Counted from the stretch's first letter, positions 26,083 through 35,940 are shown. The stretch: 64,000 nt of DNA from Thermoleophilaceae bacterium (GCA_019683805.1 JADGHQ010000001.1:34590-98589); one strand, 5' to 3'. Numbers and translations are program-made. The notes: generated by a model not told the origin, from the letters alone.

Positions 26083-29000
26083 GTGGGCGACGGGAACGGA
26101 AAGCCGGGCCGCAGACTGCCGCCGCTGCTGCGCCAGCTGCGCGACCCGCTCGGGCTTGCCTTCGCGGCGCGCTCCCGCCGCTCGGAGACGCTCACCCCGC
26201 GCACCAGGACCGCCGACGAGGTCGTGCGCTCGATCTGCCCGTACTGCGCCGTCGGCTGCGGCCAGAGGGTCTACGTGAAGGACGGAGAGGTCGTCCAGAT
26301 CGAGGGCGATCCGGACAGCCCGATCTCGCGCGGGCGGCTGTGCCCGAAGGGCGCCGCGTCCGAGAGCTACGTGAACAGCCCCCTGCGCGAGTACCGGGTG
26401 AGGTACCGCGCCCCGTACGCAACGGACTGGCAGGAGCTCTCGCTCGACCGCGCGATGGACATGATCGCCGAGCGCGTGATCCGCACGCGCGCCGAGACCT
26501 GGGAGGAGGCGGACGCTCAGGGCCGCCGGCTGGCGCGCACCCGGGGCTTCGCCTGGCTCGGCGGCGCGACCCTCGACACCGAGGAGAACTACCTCATCAA
26601 GAAGCTGTTCACCGCCCTCGGCGCGGTCCAGATCGAGAACCAGGCGCGCATATGACACAGCTCCACGGTCCCCGGTCTGGGGACCTCGTTCGGCCGGGGC
26701 GGCGCGACCACCTTCCAGCAGGACCTCCAGAACTCCGACGTGATCGTGATCCAGGGGTCGAACATGGCGGAGTGCCACCCCGTCGGCTTCCAGTGGGTGA
26801 TGGAGGCCAAGCTGCGCGGCGCGAAGATCATCCACGTCGACCCGCGCTTCACCCGCACGAGCGCGCTCGCCGACATCCACGTGCCGATCCGCGCCGGCAC
26901 CGACATCGCCTTCCTCGGCGGGATCGTGAACCACATCCTGCAGAACGACCGCTGGTTCGAGGAGTACGTCCGCCACTACACCAACGCGGCCGTGATCCTC
27001 GACGAGGGCTTCGAGGACACCGAGGACCTCGACGGGTTCTTCTCCGGCTGGGAGCCTGACAGGGGCCAGTACGACAACTCGACCTGGTCGTACGCGGGCA
27101 CGGGACCCGTCGCGGCCGGCGGGCACAAGGAGCAGGGCGCCGCCGTCTCGGGCGAGCAGGCGCACGGAGCCCACGGCATCACCCTCGAGCGCGGGCGCCC
27201 GCCGCAGGAGGACGAGACGATGCAGCACCCGCGCTGCGTGCTCCAGGTCCTCAAGCGCCACTGCAGCCGCTACACGCCGGAGATGGTGGAGCGGATCTGC
27301 GGCATCCCCCGCGAGCTGTTCCTCGAGGTGGCGGAGGCGCTGTGCGAGAACTCGGGCCGCGAGCGCACCGGCGCCTTCTGCTACGCGGTCGGCTGGACGC
27401 AGCACACCGTCGGCGTGCAGTACATCCGCACCGCGGCGATCGTCCAGCTCCTGCTCGGGAACATGGGCCGGCCGGGCGGCGGCATCCTGGCGCTCCGCGG
27501 GCACGCGAACATCCAGGGCTCGACCGACATCCCGACGCTCTACAACATCCTGCCCGGCTACATCCCGATGCCGCACGGGCACTCGGCCGGGAGCCTCGAC
27601 GCCTTCGTCCGGTCGAACGCGCCCGAGACCGGCGCGTGGGGCTCGATGAAGGCGTACCTGGTGAGCATGCTCAAGGCGTGGTTCGGGGACGCCGCGACCG
27701 GGCGGGACGAGTTCGGCTTCGGCTGGCTGCCCCGGATCGACGGCGACCACTCCAACTACGCGACCTTCGACCGCATGCTCGACGGCGAGGTGAAGGGGTT
27801 CTTCGCCGTGGGGGAGAACCCGGCGGTCGGCTCGGCGAACGGCAAGCTGCACAGACTCGCCCTCTCGCGGCTCGAGTGGCTCGTCGTGCGCGACACCACG
27901 ATGGTCGAGACGGCGACGTTCTGGAAGGACTCGCCCGAGATCGAGACGGGCGAGCTGAGGCCCGAGGAGATAGCGACCGAGGTCTTCTTCCTGCCCGCCG
28001 CCGCGCACACCGAGAAGGACGGCTCCTTCACGAACACGCAGCGGCTGCTCCAGTGGCACCGCAAGGCGGTCGAGCCGAAGGGCGACGCGCGCTCGGACCT
28101 GCAGTGGATATACGACCTCGGCAGGCGCATCCGGCGCAGGCTCGCCGCCTCGAACGAGGGGCGCGACCGCGGGATCCTCGCGCTCACCTGGGACTACCCC
28201 ACGCAAGGGCCGCACGGCGAGCCCGACGCCGAGGCCGTGCTGCGCGAGATCGGCGGCCGCCGCGCCGACGGCACGTTCGTAGCGCGCTACGAGGAGCTCG
28301 CGGACGACGGCTCGACGAGCTGCGGCTCTTGGATCCACGCCGGCATCTGCGCGGACGGCGTCAACCAGGCGGCGCGCCGCAAGCCCGGCGGCGAGCAGAG
28401 CTGGGTGGCGCCCGAATGGGGCTGGGCCTGGCCGGCGAACCGCCGCATCCTCTACAACCGCGCCTCGGCCGACGCCGCCGGCAGGCCCTGGTCGGAGCGC
28501 AAGCGCTTCGTCTGGTGGGACGAGCGCCAGGGCCGCTGGACGGGCCACGACGCCCCGGACTTTGTCGCCGAGAAGCCGCCCGGGCACCGGCCGCAGGGCG
28601 GCGCGAAGGGCATGGAGGCGCTGCGCGGCGACGAGCCGTTCATCGTCCAGTCGGACGGCCGCGGCTGGCTCTTCGTGCCGACGGGGCTGATGGACGGCCC
28701 GCTGCCGACGCACTACGAGCCGCACGAGTCGCCGTTCCCCAACCCGCTCTACGAGCAAGGGCAGAACCCGGTCAGGCAGCGCTTCCACCGGCGGGAGAAC
28801 CCCTACAACCCGACCTTCCCCGACCAGGGGTGGGAGGTGTTCCCGTACGTGCTCACGAGCTACCGGCTCACCGAGCACCACACGGCCGGCGGCATGAGCC
28901 GCAGCGTGGCCTACCTGTCCGAGCTGCAGCCCGAGCTCTTCTGCGAGGTCAGCCCCGAGCTCGCGGCGGAGCGCGGGCTCGAGCACGGAGGGTGGGCGAC

Positions 29001-29304
29001 GATCGTCACCTCGCGCACGGCGATCGAGGCGCGCGTGCTCGTGACCGACCGCATCCGGCCGCTGCGCGCCGAGGGGCGGGCGGTCCACCAGGTCGGCCTG
29101 CCCTATCACTGGGGAGGCCGCGGCCTCGTGACCGGCGACGTGGTGAACGACCTCTTCCCGCTCGCGCTCGACCCGAACGTCCACATCCAGGAGGCGAAGG
29201 CCGCGACCTGCGACATCCGCCCGGGCAGGCGGCCGCGCGGACCCGCGCTGCTCGCGCTGGTCGAGGGCTACAGGCGCAGGGCGCAAGGCAGGGGGACGCC
29301 GTGA
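26083..29304 (+). CDS. fdhA: formate dehydrogenase catalytic subunit, selenocysteine-containing (TGA readthrough at 26653-26655)
   Basis: Read through one in-frame TGA, the gene encodes 1073 residues, normal for an FdnG/FdhA-type molybdo- or tungstoenzyme. The [4Fe-4S] cysteines are C52, C55, C59 and C87. Sec191 sits in NQARI-U-HSSTVPGLG, exactly the family's active-site position. Homology continues without a gap after the TGA. The C-terminal molybdopterin dinucleotide domain ends near GRGLVTGDVVNDL. No twin-arginine signal precedes the cluster, so the enzyme is predicted to face the cytoplasm. GTG 26083 is the best start but uncertain. The stop overlaps the fdhB start. Automated callers would split this gene in two or truncate it. 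Confidence 0.95.
26653..26685 (+). promoter_or_regulatory. selenocysteine UGA and SECIS-like hairpin
   Basis: Eighteen bases after the TGA comes the apical loop GGTCT, held by a perfect 7-bp stem GGTCCCC (26667-26673) and GGGGACC (26679-26685). The loop sequence and the 18-base distance equal those of the Escherichia coli fdhF SECIS as I know it, which SelB reads. selA, selB, selC and selD are not in the window. Confidence 0.9.
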
Positions 29305-30224
29305 GCGCGGTGCCCGAGACCGCCGCGCGCCAGCCGCGCGCCTGGCCCGGCGCCTACGGCGACGAGGCTCGGCCGCGAGTGGGCTTCTTCACCGACACCT
29401 CGGTCTGCATCGGCTGCAAGGCGTGCGAGGTGGCCTGCAAGGAGTGGAACCGGGTGCACGACTCGATCCAGGGCTTCAGCGGCAGCTCCTACGACAACAC
29501 GCTCGCGCTCGGCGCGAATACCTGGCGGCACGTGGCGTTCATCGAGCAGCGAAAGCCGGCCGCCCTCGACGGCGAGGCCGCGGCCGATTCGCTCGTCCAG
29601 CTCGCGGCGCGGCGCCAGCTCGCCGACGAGGCAGGGGTCGAGACGCACGAGGGGGAGGGGATCCGCTGGCTGATGTCCTCCGACGTCTGCAAGCACTGCA
29701 CCGAGGCCGCCTGCCTCGACGTCTGCCCGACGGGCGCGCTGTTCCGCACCGAGTTCGGGACCGTCGTGGTGCAGGAGGACGTCTGCAACGGCTGCGGCTA
29801 CTGCGTGCCCGCCTGCCCGTTCGGCGTGCTCGACAGGCGCGAGGGCGACGGGCGGGTATGGAAGTGCACGCTCTGCTACGACCGCCTCCGCGACGACCAG
29901 GAGCCCGCCTGCGCCAAGGCGTGCCCGACCGACTCGATCCAGTTCGGGGAGCTCGACGAGCTGCGCGAGCGAGCGGACGCGCGCCTCGCCGAGCTCCACG
30001 CCGCGGGCCAGGGCGAGGCGCTCCTCTACGGCGCCGATCCCGGCGACGGCGTCGGCGGCTTCGGGGCGTTCTTCCTGCTGCTCGACGAGCCGGAGGTCTA
30101 CGGCCTGCCGCCCGACCCGGTGGCCGCGACGCGCCGCATCGGCGGGGTCTGGTCCGCCGTCGGCGCGGCGGCCGCCGCGCTCGCCGCGGGGATCGCGGCC
30201 GCCTTCCTCGGAGGGCGCCGGTGA
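29301..30224 (+). CDS. fdhB: formate dehydrogenase iron-sulfur (beta) subunit
   Basis: A 307-residue ferredoxin-type protein with four cysteine clusters: CIGCKACEVACKEW near residue 35, CKHCTEAACLDVCPTGA, CNGCGYCVPACPFG, and CTLCYDR with CAKACPTDS. It carries electrons from FdhA to the membrane subunit. A single hydrophobic helix at the C-terminus (VWSAVGAAAAALAAGIAAAF) would anchor it. GTG 29301 overlaps the fdhA stop (GTGA), and its own stop overlaps the nrfD start. Confidence 0.94.
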   Translation: MSAVPETAARQPRAWPGAYGDEARPRVGFFTDTSVCIGCKACEVACKEWNRVHDSIQGFSGSSYDNTLALGANTWRHVAFIEQRKPAALDGEAAADSLVQLAARRQLADEAGVETHEGEGIRWLMSSDVCKHCTEAACLDVCPTGALFRTEFGTVVVQEDVCNGCGYCVPACPFGVLDRREGDGRVWKCTLCYDRLRDDQEPACAKACPTDSIQFGELDELRERADARLAELHAAGQGEALLYGADPGDGVGGFGAFFLLLDEPEVYGLPPDPVAATRRIGGVWSAVGAAAAALAAGIAAAFLGGRR

Positions 30225-31237
30225 GCGCGCGCGACCGCGACGGCGGGCGGCGGCGCGAGGGCGGCGAGCGGACGATGGTGCCGCGCGCCGAGCCGCGCTC
30301 CTACTACGGCCGGCCGGTCATCAAGGAGCCGGTGTGGACCTGGCAGATTCCGATCTACCTGTTCAGCGGCGGGCTCGGCGGGGCGTCCGCGGGGCTCGCC
30401 TACCTCGCGGAGCGCGCGGGCAACGACGAGCTCGCGCGCAACGCCTGGGCGGTGTCGCTCGGCGGGATGGCGGTCAGCCCGCTGATGCTGATCTCGGATC
30501 TCGGCAGGCCGCTGCGCTTCCTCAACATGCTGCGCGTCCTCAAGGTCACCTCGCCGATGAGCGTGGGGTCGTGGCTGCTCGCGGCGACCGGCGGGGCGGT
30601 GGCCGCCGCGGCCGCCGACGCCTGGATGGGACGGCTCCCGCGCCTCTCCCGCGGAGCGAGGCCGGCGGCGGCGCTCGCCGGCATGCCGCTCTCGACCTAC
30701 ACAGGCGCCCTGCTCGCGAGCACGGCGGTGCCGGTCTGGGGCGAGGCGCGCCGGGAGCTGCCGTTCGTGTTCGCCGGCGGCGCCGCGGCGAGCGCGGGGG
30801 CCGCGGCCACGGCCCTGACCTCGGCGCGCAACGCCGGCCCCGCGCGCCGCCTGGCGCTCCTCGGCGCGGCCGCCGAGCTCGCGGCGACGCGCGCGATGGA
30901 GCGCCGCCTCGGCGCGCTTGCCGAGCCCTACCGCCGTGGCGCGGCGGGCGCGCTCTCGCGGCTCGCGACCGCCCTCACAGCCGGCGGAGCGGGGCTGCTC
31001 GCGGGAGGCGGTCGGCGCAGCCGCGGGGCGCCCGCGCTCGCCGGCGCGGGGATGATCGTCGCGGGGGCGCTCGCCGAGCGCTGGGCGATCTTCAGGGCGG
31101 GGTTCCAGTCGGCCGCGGACCCCGGCTACACGGTGGGCCCGCAGCGCGAGCGCGTACGGAGGGGGGAGTCGGAGGGCGCCGAGCGGCGCGCGCCCGCGCG
31201 CGGGACGCAGGCCTACCCGGCGGCCGGCAGCCAGTAG
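30221..31237 (+). CDS. nrfD: NrfD/PsrC-type membrane subunit of the formate dehydrogenase
   Basis: A 338-residue polytopic protein. After a polar N-terminus it shows IYLFSGGLGGASAGLAYLAE (the first helix of the NrfD family) and several further hydrophobic segments, and SDLGRPLRFLNMLR. NrfD proteins exchange electrons with quinones, so the complex probably couples formate oxidation to the respiratory chain. GTG 30221 overlaps the fdhB stop. The last 25 bases overlap the 3' end of the opposing acetyltransferase gene. Confidence 0.9.
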   Translation: MSARDRDGGRRREGGERTMVPRAEPRSYYGRPVIKEPVWTWQIPIYLFSGGLGGASAGLAYLAERAGNDELARNAWAVSLGGMAVSPLMLISDLGRPLRFLNMLRVLKVTSPMSVGSWLLAATGGAVAAAAADAWMGRLPRLSRGARPAAALAGMPLSTYTGALLASTAVPVWGEARRELPFVFAGGAAASAGAAATALTSARNAGPARRLALLGAAAELAATRAMERRLGALAEPYRRGAAGALSRLATALTAGGAGLLAGGGRRSRGAPALAGAGMIVAGALAERWAIFRAGFQSAADPGYTVGPQRERVRRGESEGAERRAPARGTQAYPAAGSQ

Positions 31238-31665
31238 TCGAGCCACTGCTCGCGCCGGCCGCCGACGCGCTCGTAGACCGCCTGCGCGCGCAGGTTGTCG
31301 GGCGCCGTCTGCCACGACAGGCGCCGCGCCCCGCGGCGCGCGCACTCGGCCGCGCACGCGCTGATGAGCGCCTCTGCCGCGCCGCTGCCGCGGGCATCCT
31401 CGGCGACGAAGAGGTCGTTCATCACGCCTAGCCGCGCGGCGTCGGAGGTCGACCAGGTCCAGAACACCGTCGCGAAGCCGATCGCGCGCCCGTCGGCGGC
31501 GCGCGCGATGAGCTGGACGCCCTCCTTCTCGGGGTCCGCGATCAGCTCGCGGCACATCGCGAGCAGCGCTTCGTCGGACGGCGAGACCTCGTAGAAGTCG
31601 CAGTAGGCGCGCAGCAGCGGCAGGAGCTCGGGCAGGTCGGCCTCTGTCACTCGCGCGATCGTCAC
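31213..31665 (-). CDS. GNAT family N-acetyltransferase, 150 aa
   Basis: A single GNAT domain: IGFATVFWTWST is beta4, LFVAEDARGSGAAEALI is the acetyl-CoA-binding motif A (R/Q-x-x-G-x-G/A), and LSWQTAPDNLRAQAVYERVG is the C-terminal motif. Substrate unknown. Starts at ATG 31665 and runs into the end of nrfD. Confidence 0.88.
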   Translation of the reverse strand: MTIARVTEADLPELLPLLRAYCDFYEVSPSDEALLAMCRELIADPEKEGVQLIARAADGRAIGFATVFWTWSTSDAARLGVMNDLFVAEDARGSGAAEALISACAAECARRGARRLSWQTAPDNLRAQAVYERVGGRREQWLDYWLPAAG

Positions 31666-31697
31666 GGGAAAAGGCTCTCACGTCCGCGGGCCGCGCG

Positions 31698-31703
31698 TAC
31701 GAT
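31698..31703 (+). promoter_or_regulatory. -10 box of the secreted protein gene at 31710 (probably leaderless)
   Basis: TACGAT ends 6 bases before the ATG at 31710. Confidence 0.5.
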
Positions 31704-31709
31704 TCCGGC

Positions 31710-32843
31710 ATGCGGAGGCCCGCGCTCCTGCTCGCGGCCGCGGCCGGCGCCGCGCTCGGCGTCCCCGCCGCCGCGCCCGCGCGCGACCCGGGGCGCTGGG
31801 CGCTCGTCCGCGTGGACAAGTTCCCCGCGAGCTACAACCAGGGCGTCGCCTCGCGCGGCTCTGCGCTCTACTTCGACGGCGCCGCCGGGAGCTTCGCGCG
31901 CGTCTTCAGGACAGACCCGAGCCTGCGCGAGCTCGCCCAGAGCGGCGACCCGATCCCGCCCGAGGTGCGGGCGGGGGAGGGCTACAACCACATCGGCGAC
32001 CTGAGCTGGGACCGCGGCGACGGGGGGCGCCTGCTGCTCCCGCTCGAGTGCTACGTCCCCGGCGGCCCGAACGGCGGCAACACCTGCGGCACAGGGTCGA
32101 TCGCGGCGCTGAGCCCCGGGACGCTCACGTGGTCCTACTACGTGAAGCTCGACCCGCGCGACATCGCGAAGGCGATGTGGGTCGAGTCCTCTCCGGACGG
32201 CAGGCTGCTGTGGACCTCCGCGGGCAGCGACCTGCTCGCCTACCGCAGCGCCGACGTCACGCGCGCGAACGCGGCGCCGCTCGCCGCGCCGATCCGGCCG
32301 GTCAGGCGCCTGCGCGGCGCGGTGCCGTCGAGCGGCGTCACCGGCGCGGCGTTCGAGGGCGGCCGGCTGCTCGTCGCGGGCTCCGACGCCGGCCCCTTCC
32401 AGGTCTGGTCGATCGACCTCCGCAGCGGCAGGCGCCGGCTCGAGATCGAGCGGCGCGTGGCAGGCGAGTCGGAGGGGCTCGACGCGGGCGCCTATCTCGG
32501 CGGCGTGCTCCACTGGCAGATACTGCCGTTCGGGGCCGCCCGGCCGACCTGGCCCGGCAGCGGCGCGCTCCTCTCGTTCGTCCGCCGCGGGACGCCGATC
32601 GAGCTGCGCGGCCCGCGCCGCGCGGCGGCCGGCCGGCGGACGCTCGCCTTCCGCGCGCGCTACGTCGCGGGCGGCAGGCGCTGGCCGCTCGCGGGGGCGC
32701 TCGTCACGCTCGCCGGCCGGCGCGTCCGCGCCGACGCGCAGGGGCAGGCGAGGGTGACCGCGACGCTGCGGCGCGGGACGTACGTGGCGCGCGCCTCGCG
32801 CCGGGGCTTCGCGCGCGGAGCCGCCACGGTCCGCGTGCGCTAG
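31710..32843 (+). CDS. secreted protein of unknown function, propeller-like plus Ig-like tail, 377 aa
   Basis: A signal peptide (MRRPALLLAAAAGAALGVPAAAPA) is followed by a ~260-residue region with repeated strand and Gly/Asp turns and one disulfide-capable Cys pair (ECYVPGGPNGGNTCG), then a C-terminal ~85-residue domain (GRRTLAFRARYVAGGRRWPLAG) resembling the beta-sandwich carboxypeptidase-regulatory-like domains common in Thermoleophilia. No catalytic motif recognised. Confidence 0.7.
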   Translation: MRRPALLLAAAAGAALGVPAAAPARDPGRWALVRVDKFPASYNQGVASRGSALYFDGAAGSFARVFRTDPSLRELAQSGDPIPPEVRAGEGYNHIGDLSWDRGDGGRLLLPLECYVPGGPNGGNTCGTGSIAALSPGTLTWSYYVKLDPRDIAKAMWVESSPDGRLLWTSAGSDLLAYRSADVTRANAAPLAAPIRPVRRLRGAVPSSGVTGAAFEGGRLLVAGSDAGPFQVWSIDLRSGRRRLEIERRVAGESEGLDAGAYLGGVLHWQILPFGAARPTWPGSGALLSFVRRGTPIELRGPRRAAAGRRTLAFRARYVAGGRRWPLAGALVTLAGRRVRADAQGQARVTATLRRGTYVARASRRGFARGAATVRVR

Positions 32844-32904
32844 GCGGGCTGCGACAATCGGGCTCGCATGGACCGCCGCACAGCCGTCTGGCGGGCGCGC
32901 GCGC

Positions 32905-32934
32905 TAACCTGCCCGGGTACTGAACGCCCGGTCA
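32905..32934 (+). promoter_or_regulatory. putative promoter and operator of the acyl-CoA dehydrogenase gene
   Basis: TAACCT (32905-32910) could be a -10, and TGAACGCCCGGTCA (32921-32934), an imperfect palindrome, lies just after the expected transcription start, where a TetR-type repressor could bind. Both calls are tentative. Confidence 0.35.
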
Positions 32935-32963
32935 GGACTTCTCCGGAGGAGGACGCACGCAAC

Positions 32964-34259
32964 ATGGAAGAGGGCACCACGACGCTGCCGACGCGGGAGG
33001 AGGCGGTCGCCGCGGCTGAGGAGGCCGCGGCCACCCCGGACCAGGCCGGCGGCTTCACGATGGACCTGACGGACGAGCAGAAGGAGATCCGGGACTGGGT
33101 CCACGGGTTCGCCGAGAAGGTCGTGCGTCCGGCCGCCGCCGAGTGGGACGAGCGCGAGGAGACGCCCTGGCCGATCATCCAGGAGGCCGCCAAGATCGGC
33201 CTCTACGGCTTCGAGGCGATCGCCCAGTTCTGGGCCGACCCGACCGGCCTCACGCTGCCGATCGTCAACGAGGAGCTGTTCTGGGGCGACGCCGGCATCG
33301 GCATGTCGATCATGGGCACCACGCTCGCCGTCGCCGGGATCTTCGCCTCGGGCACGCCCGAGCAGATGGCCGAGTGGGTGCCGCAGTGCTACGGCACCGC
33401 GGACGACCCGAAGGTCGGCGCCTTCTGCGTGTCCGAGCCGGACGCAGGCTCCGACGTGTCCTCCCTCCGCACGCGGGCGAAGTACGACGAGGCCAAGGAC
33501 GAGTGGGTGCTGAACGGCCAGAAGGCCTGGGCCACCAACGGCGGGATCGCGAACGTCCACGTCGTGGTGGCGTCGGTCGACCCCGAGCTCGGGGCGCGCG
33601 GGCAGGCGGCCTTCGTGATCCCGCCGGGCACCAAGGGCCTCGAGATGGGCACGAAGCTGAAGAAGCACGGGCTGCGCGCCTCGCACACGGCCGACGTCTT
33701 CCTCGACGACTGCCGCATCCCGGGGAGCTGTCTGCTCGGCGGCAAGGAGAAGCTCGACGAGCGGCTGGCGCGGGCGCGCGAGGGCACGCGGGCGAAGCGC
33801 CAGGCGGCGATGCAGACGTTCGAGGTGAGCAGGCCGACCGTCGGCGCCCAGGCGATCGGGATCGCCCGCGCCGCCTACGAGTACGCGCTCGACTACGCCA
33901 AGGAGCGCGTCCAGTTCGGGCGGCCGATCATCGAGAACCAGGCGATCGCGTTCGCGCTCGCCGACATGAAGCTCGAGATCGACGCCGCACGCCTGCTCGT
34001 CTGGCGCGCGTCCTGGATGGGCCGCACCGGGCGCGAGTTCACGAGCGCCGAGGGCTCGATGTCGAAGCTCAAGGCCGGCGAGGTCGCGGTCTGGGCGACC
34101 GAGCGCGCCATCCAGATCCTCGGCGGCAACGGGTACACCCGTGAGTACCCGGTGGAGCGGATGCACCGGGACGCGAAGATCTACACGATCTTCGAGGGCA
34201 CATCCGAGATCCAGCGGCTCGTGATCGCGCGCGCGATCTCCGGCGTGCACATCCGCTAG
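32964..34259 (+). CDS. acyl-CoA dehydrogenase family protein, 431 aa
   Basis: The normal three-part fold is present: an N-terminal helical domain, a central beta-domain with [19 protein letters not shown], and a C-terminal helical domain with [21 protein letters not shown] and the catalytic-region [18 protein letters not shown]. The FAD enzyme oxidises acyl-CoA at the alpha-beta bond. The ATG at 32964 is chosen because GGAGGAGG (32945-32952) precedes it; an upstream in-frame ATG at 32868 would add Arg-rich, non-homologous sequence. An alpha/beta hydrolase follows five bases after the stop. Confidence 0.93.
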   Translation: MEEGTTTLPTREEAVAAAEEAAATPDQAGGFTMDLTDEQKEIRDWVHGFAEKVVRPAAAEWDEREETPWPIIQEAAKIGLYGFEAIAQFWADPTGLTLPIVNEELFWGDAGIGMSIMGTTLAVAGIFASGTPEQMAEWVPQCYGTADDPKVGAFCVSEPDAGSDVSSLRTRAKYDEAKDEWVLNGQKAWATNGGIANVHVVVASVDPELGARGQAAFVIPPGTKGLEMGTKLKKHGLRASHTADVFLDDCRIPGSCLLGGKEKLDERLARAREGTRAKRQAAMQTFEVSRPTVGAQAIGIARAAYEYALDYAKERVQFGRPIIENQAIAFALADMKLEIDAARLLVWRASWMGRTGREFTSAEGSMSKLKAGEVAVWATERAIQILGGNGYTREYPVERMHRDAKIYTIFEGTSEIQRLVIARAISGVHIR

Positions 34260-34263
34260 GGCC

Positions 34264-35202
34264 GTGCCCGGTCGGGCCGTCCGGGTGCGGGAGCAGCGGC
34301 TCGAGCTCCACGGCCACGCGGTGAGCTACCGCGCGGCGGGGAGGGAGGGACCGGTGATCCTCCTGATCCACGGGATCACGAGCAGCTCCCGCACCTGGGA
34401 CGAGGTGATCCCGCTGCTCGCGCGCGGGCACCGGGTGGTGGCGCCGGACCTGCTCGGGCACGGACGCTCGGCCAAGCCCCGCGCCGACTACTCGCCCGCG
34501 GCCCACGCCGCCGGCGTCCGCGACCTGATGACGGCGCTCGGCCACCGCCGCTTCACGGTCGTGGGCCACTCCCTCGGCGGCGGCGTCGCGATGCAGCTCG
34601 CCTACCAGTTCCCGGAGCGCGTCGAGCGGCTCGTGCTCGTCGCAAGCGGCGGGCTCGGGCGCGAGGTGTCCCCGCTGCTGCGCGCGGCGTCGCTCCCCGG
34701 CGCCGAGTGGGTCCTGCCGCTGCTCGGCGCGCGACCCGTCCGCGGCGCCGGCGCCGCGCTCGGCCGCCTGCTCGGGGCGCTCGGGGTCGAGCTTCCGCCC
34801 GACGTCGAGGAGATCGCCCGCGGCGTCGACTCGCTCGGCGAGCGCGGGGCGCGCGCCGCGTTCCTGAACACGCTGCGCTCGGTCGTCGACCCCGCGGGAC
34901 AGCGCGTGGACGCGCGCGACCGCCTCTACCTCGCCGCCGTGCTGCCGTCGCTGATCGTGTGGGGCGAGCGCGACCCGATCATTCCGGCCTCCCACGGCAC
35001 GCAGGCACGCGAGCTGATGCCGGGCAGCCGCCTCGAGCTCTTCGAGAGCGCGGGCCACTTCCCGCACCGCGACGAGCCCGAGCGCTTCGCGCGCGTGCTG
35101 TCCGAGTTCGTCGCGGGCACCGGGCCTGCCGAGATCGACGAGCACGGGCACATCCGAGAGCTGGTTCTGCGGCGCTCGCGCGCCCCGCGCCCCGAGCGTT
35201 AG
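34264..35202 (+). CDS. alpha/beta hydrolase, 312 aa
   Basis: The oxyanion motif ILLIHGITSSS, the nucleophile elbow VVGHSLGGG (Ser ~104), the acid region VWGERDPIIP and the catalytic His in SAGHFPHRDEPERF are all seen. No signal peptide. Close spacing suggests co-transcription with the acyl-CoA dehydrogenase. The substrate is unknown; esterase, thioesterase or haloalkane dehalogenase-like activity are all possible. Confidence 0.9.
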   Translation: MPGRAVRVREQRLELHGHAVSYRAAGREGPVILLIHGITSSSRTWDEVIPLLARGHRVVAPDLLGHGRSAKPRADYSPAAHAAGVRDLMTALGHRRFTVVGHSLGGGVAMQLAYQFPERVERLVLVASGGLGREVSPLLRAASLPGAEWVLPLLGARPVRGAGAALGRLLGALGVELPPDVEEIARGVDSLGERGARAAFLNTLRSVVDPAGQRVDARDRLYLAAVLPSLIVWGERDPIIPASHGTQARELMPGSRLELFESAGHFPHRDEPERFARVLSEFVAGTGPAEIDEHGHIRELVLRRSRAPRPER

Positions 35203-35205
35203 GAT
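35200..35205 (+). promoter_or_regulatory. -10 box of the cupin gene
   Basis: TAGGAT ends 10 bases before the ATG at 35216, giving at most a very short leader; it overlaps the stop of the hydrolase gene. Confidence 0.45.
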
Positions 35206-35215
35206 TGCCACGGCG

Positions 35216-35638
35216 ATGACGCGTCGGGTGAGAGAGACGGTCGAGGGCGACGGCTGGGCCGTCGGCTCGCTTGACGGGCTCGGCGAGGGCTACGGCTTCC
35301 GCAAGATCCGCTCGGCGCTCGGGGTCACCGAGCTCGGCATGAACGCGATCGTGATGCCTCCCGGCTACGAGTCCGGGCGCCACTACCACGAGCGCCAGCA
35401 GGAGGTCTACTTCGTCCACCGCGGGACGCTCGAGGTCGAGTTCGGCGACGGCACGAGGCACGTGCTCGGCGAGGGCGGCCTCGCGCGCGTGGACGCGGCC
35501 ACGATCCGCAGGATCCGCAACGTGGGGGAGGGCGACGCCGTCTACGTGGCCGTCGGGGCCCAGGGCGGCTACGTGGGGCGCGACGGTCAGGTGCCTCCGG
35601 GCGAGACGGTCCGCGCCCGGCCGACCCCCGGCTCCTGA
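35216..35638 (+). CDS. cupin domain protein, 140 aa
   Basis: Cupin motif 1 is GYESGRHYHERQQEVYFVHRGTLEVEFG (paraphrased: Gly, two His and a Glu as metal ligands at about residues 52-63), motif 2 lies in RVDAATIRRIRN, where the usual His is not evident. A small beta-barrel protein, perhaps a sugar- or metabolite-binding or isomerase protein. Converges with the Lrp-like gene. Confidence 0.82.
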   Translation: MTRRVRETVEGDGWAVGSLDGLGEGYGFRKIRSALGVTELGMNAIVMPPGYESGRHYHERQQEVYFVHRGTLEVEFGDGTRHVLGEGGLARVDAATIRRIRNVGEGDAVYVAVGAQGGYVGRDGQVPPGETVRARPTPGS

Positions 35639-35646
35639 GGCCCCGG

Positions 35647-35661
35647 CGGCGCTAGGCGCCG
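35647..35661. terminator. bidirectional hairpin between convergent cupin and Lrp-like genes
   Basis: CGGCGC-TAG-GCGCCG is a perfect inverted repeat overlapping the stop codon of the minus-strand gene. Confidence 0.4.
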
Positions 35662-35927
35662 ATCGAGAACATCGCGTCGAGGTCGTGCTGCGAGAAGACC
35701 TCGAACGCCACCATCGTGTAGGTGCGCGCGATGCCCGGTAGGCGGGCGAGCCTGTCGGTGACGAGCTCCGCGAGCCGCTCGTGCTCCGCGACCCGGAGGA
35801 TCGCCACGAAATCCCACTCGCCGGTCACGGAGTAGGCCTCGGCGACGCCCTCGACCTCGGCCAGCCGGCTGCCGAGCACCGGGAGGGCGTCACGCTCGGC
35901 CTTGATCAGGACGATGCCGTGCGTCAT
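35652..35927 (-). CDS. stand-alone Lrp/AsnC ligand-binding (RAM) domain protein, 91 aa
   Basis: The whole protein is one AsnC-type effector domain (GIVLIKAERDALPVLGSRL, GEWDFVAILRV, IARTYTMVAFEVFS) without the DNA-binding half. Such SMALL RAM proteins bind amino acids or act as enzymes in other contexts. The start at ATG 35927 is supported by TAGGAT on the minus strand (35935-35940) seven bases upstream. Confidence 0.85.
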   Translation of the reverse strand: MTHGIVLIKAERDALPVLGSRLAEVEGVAEAYSVTGEWDFVAILRVAEHERLAELVTDRLARLPGIARTYTMVAFEVFSQHDLDAMFSIGA

Positions 35928-35934
35928 CGCACGG

Positions 35935-35940
35935 ATCCTA
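35935..35940 (-). promoter_or_regulatory. -10 box of the Lrp-like gene (probably leaderless)
   Basis: On the minus strand TAGGAT ends 7 bases before the ATG at 35927. Confidence 0.5.

Noticed and set aside
25129..29286. 1385-codon open frame on the minus strand
   Set aside because: It is the antisense shadow of fdhA; only the last 211 codons (from ATG 25764) look like protein.
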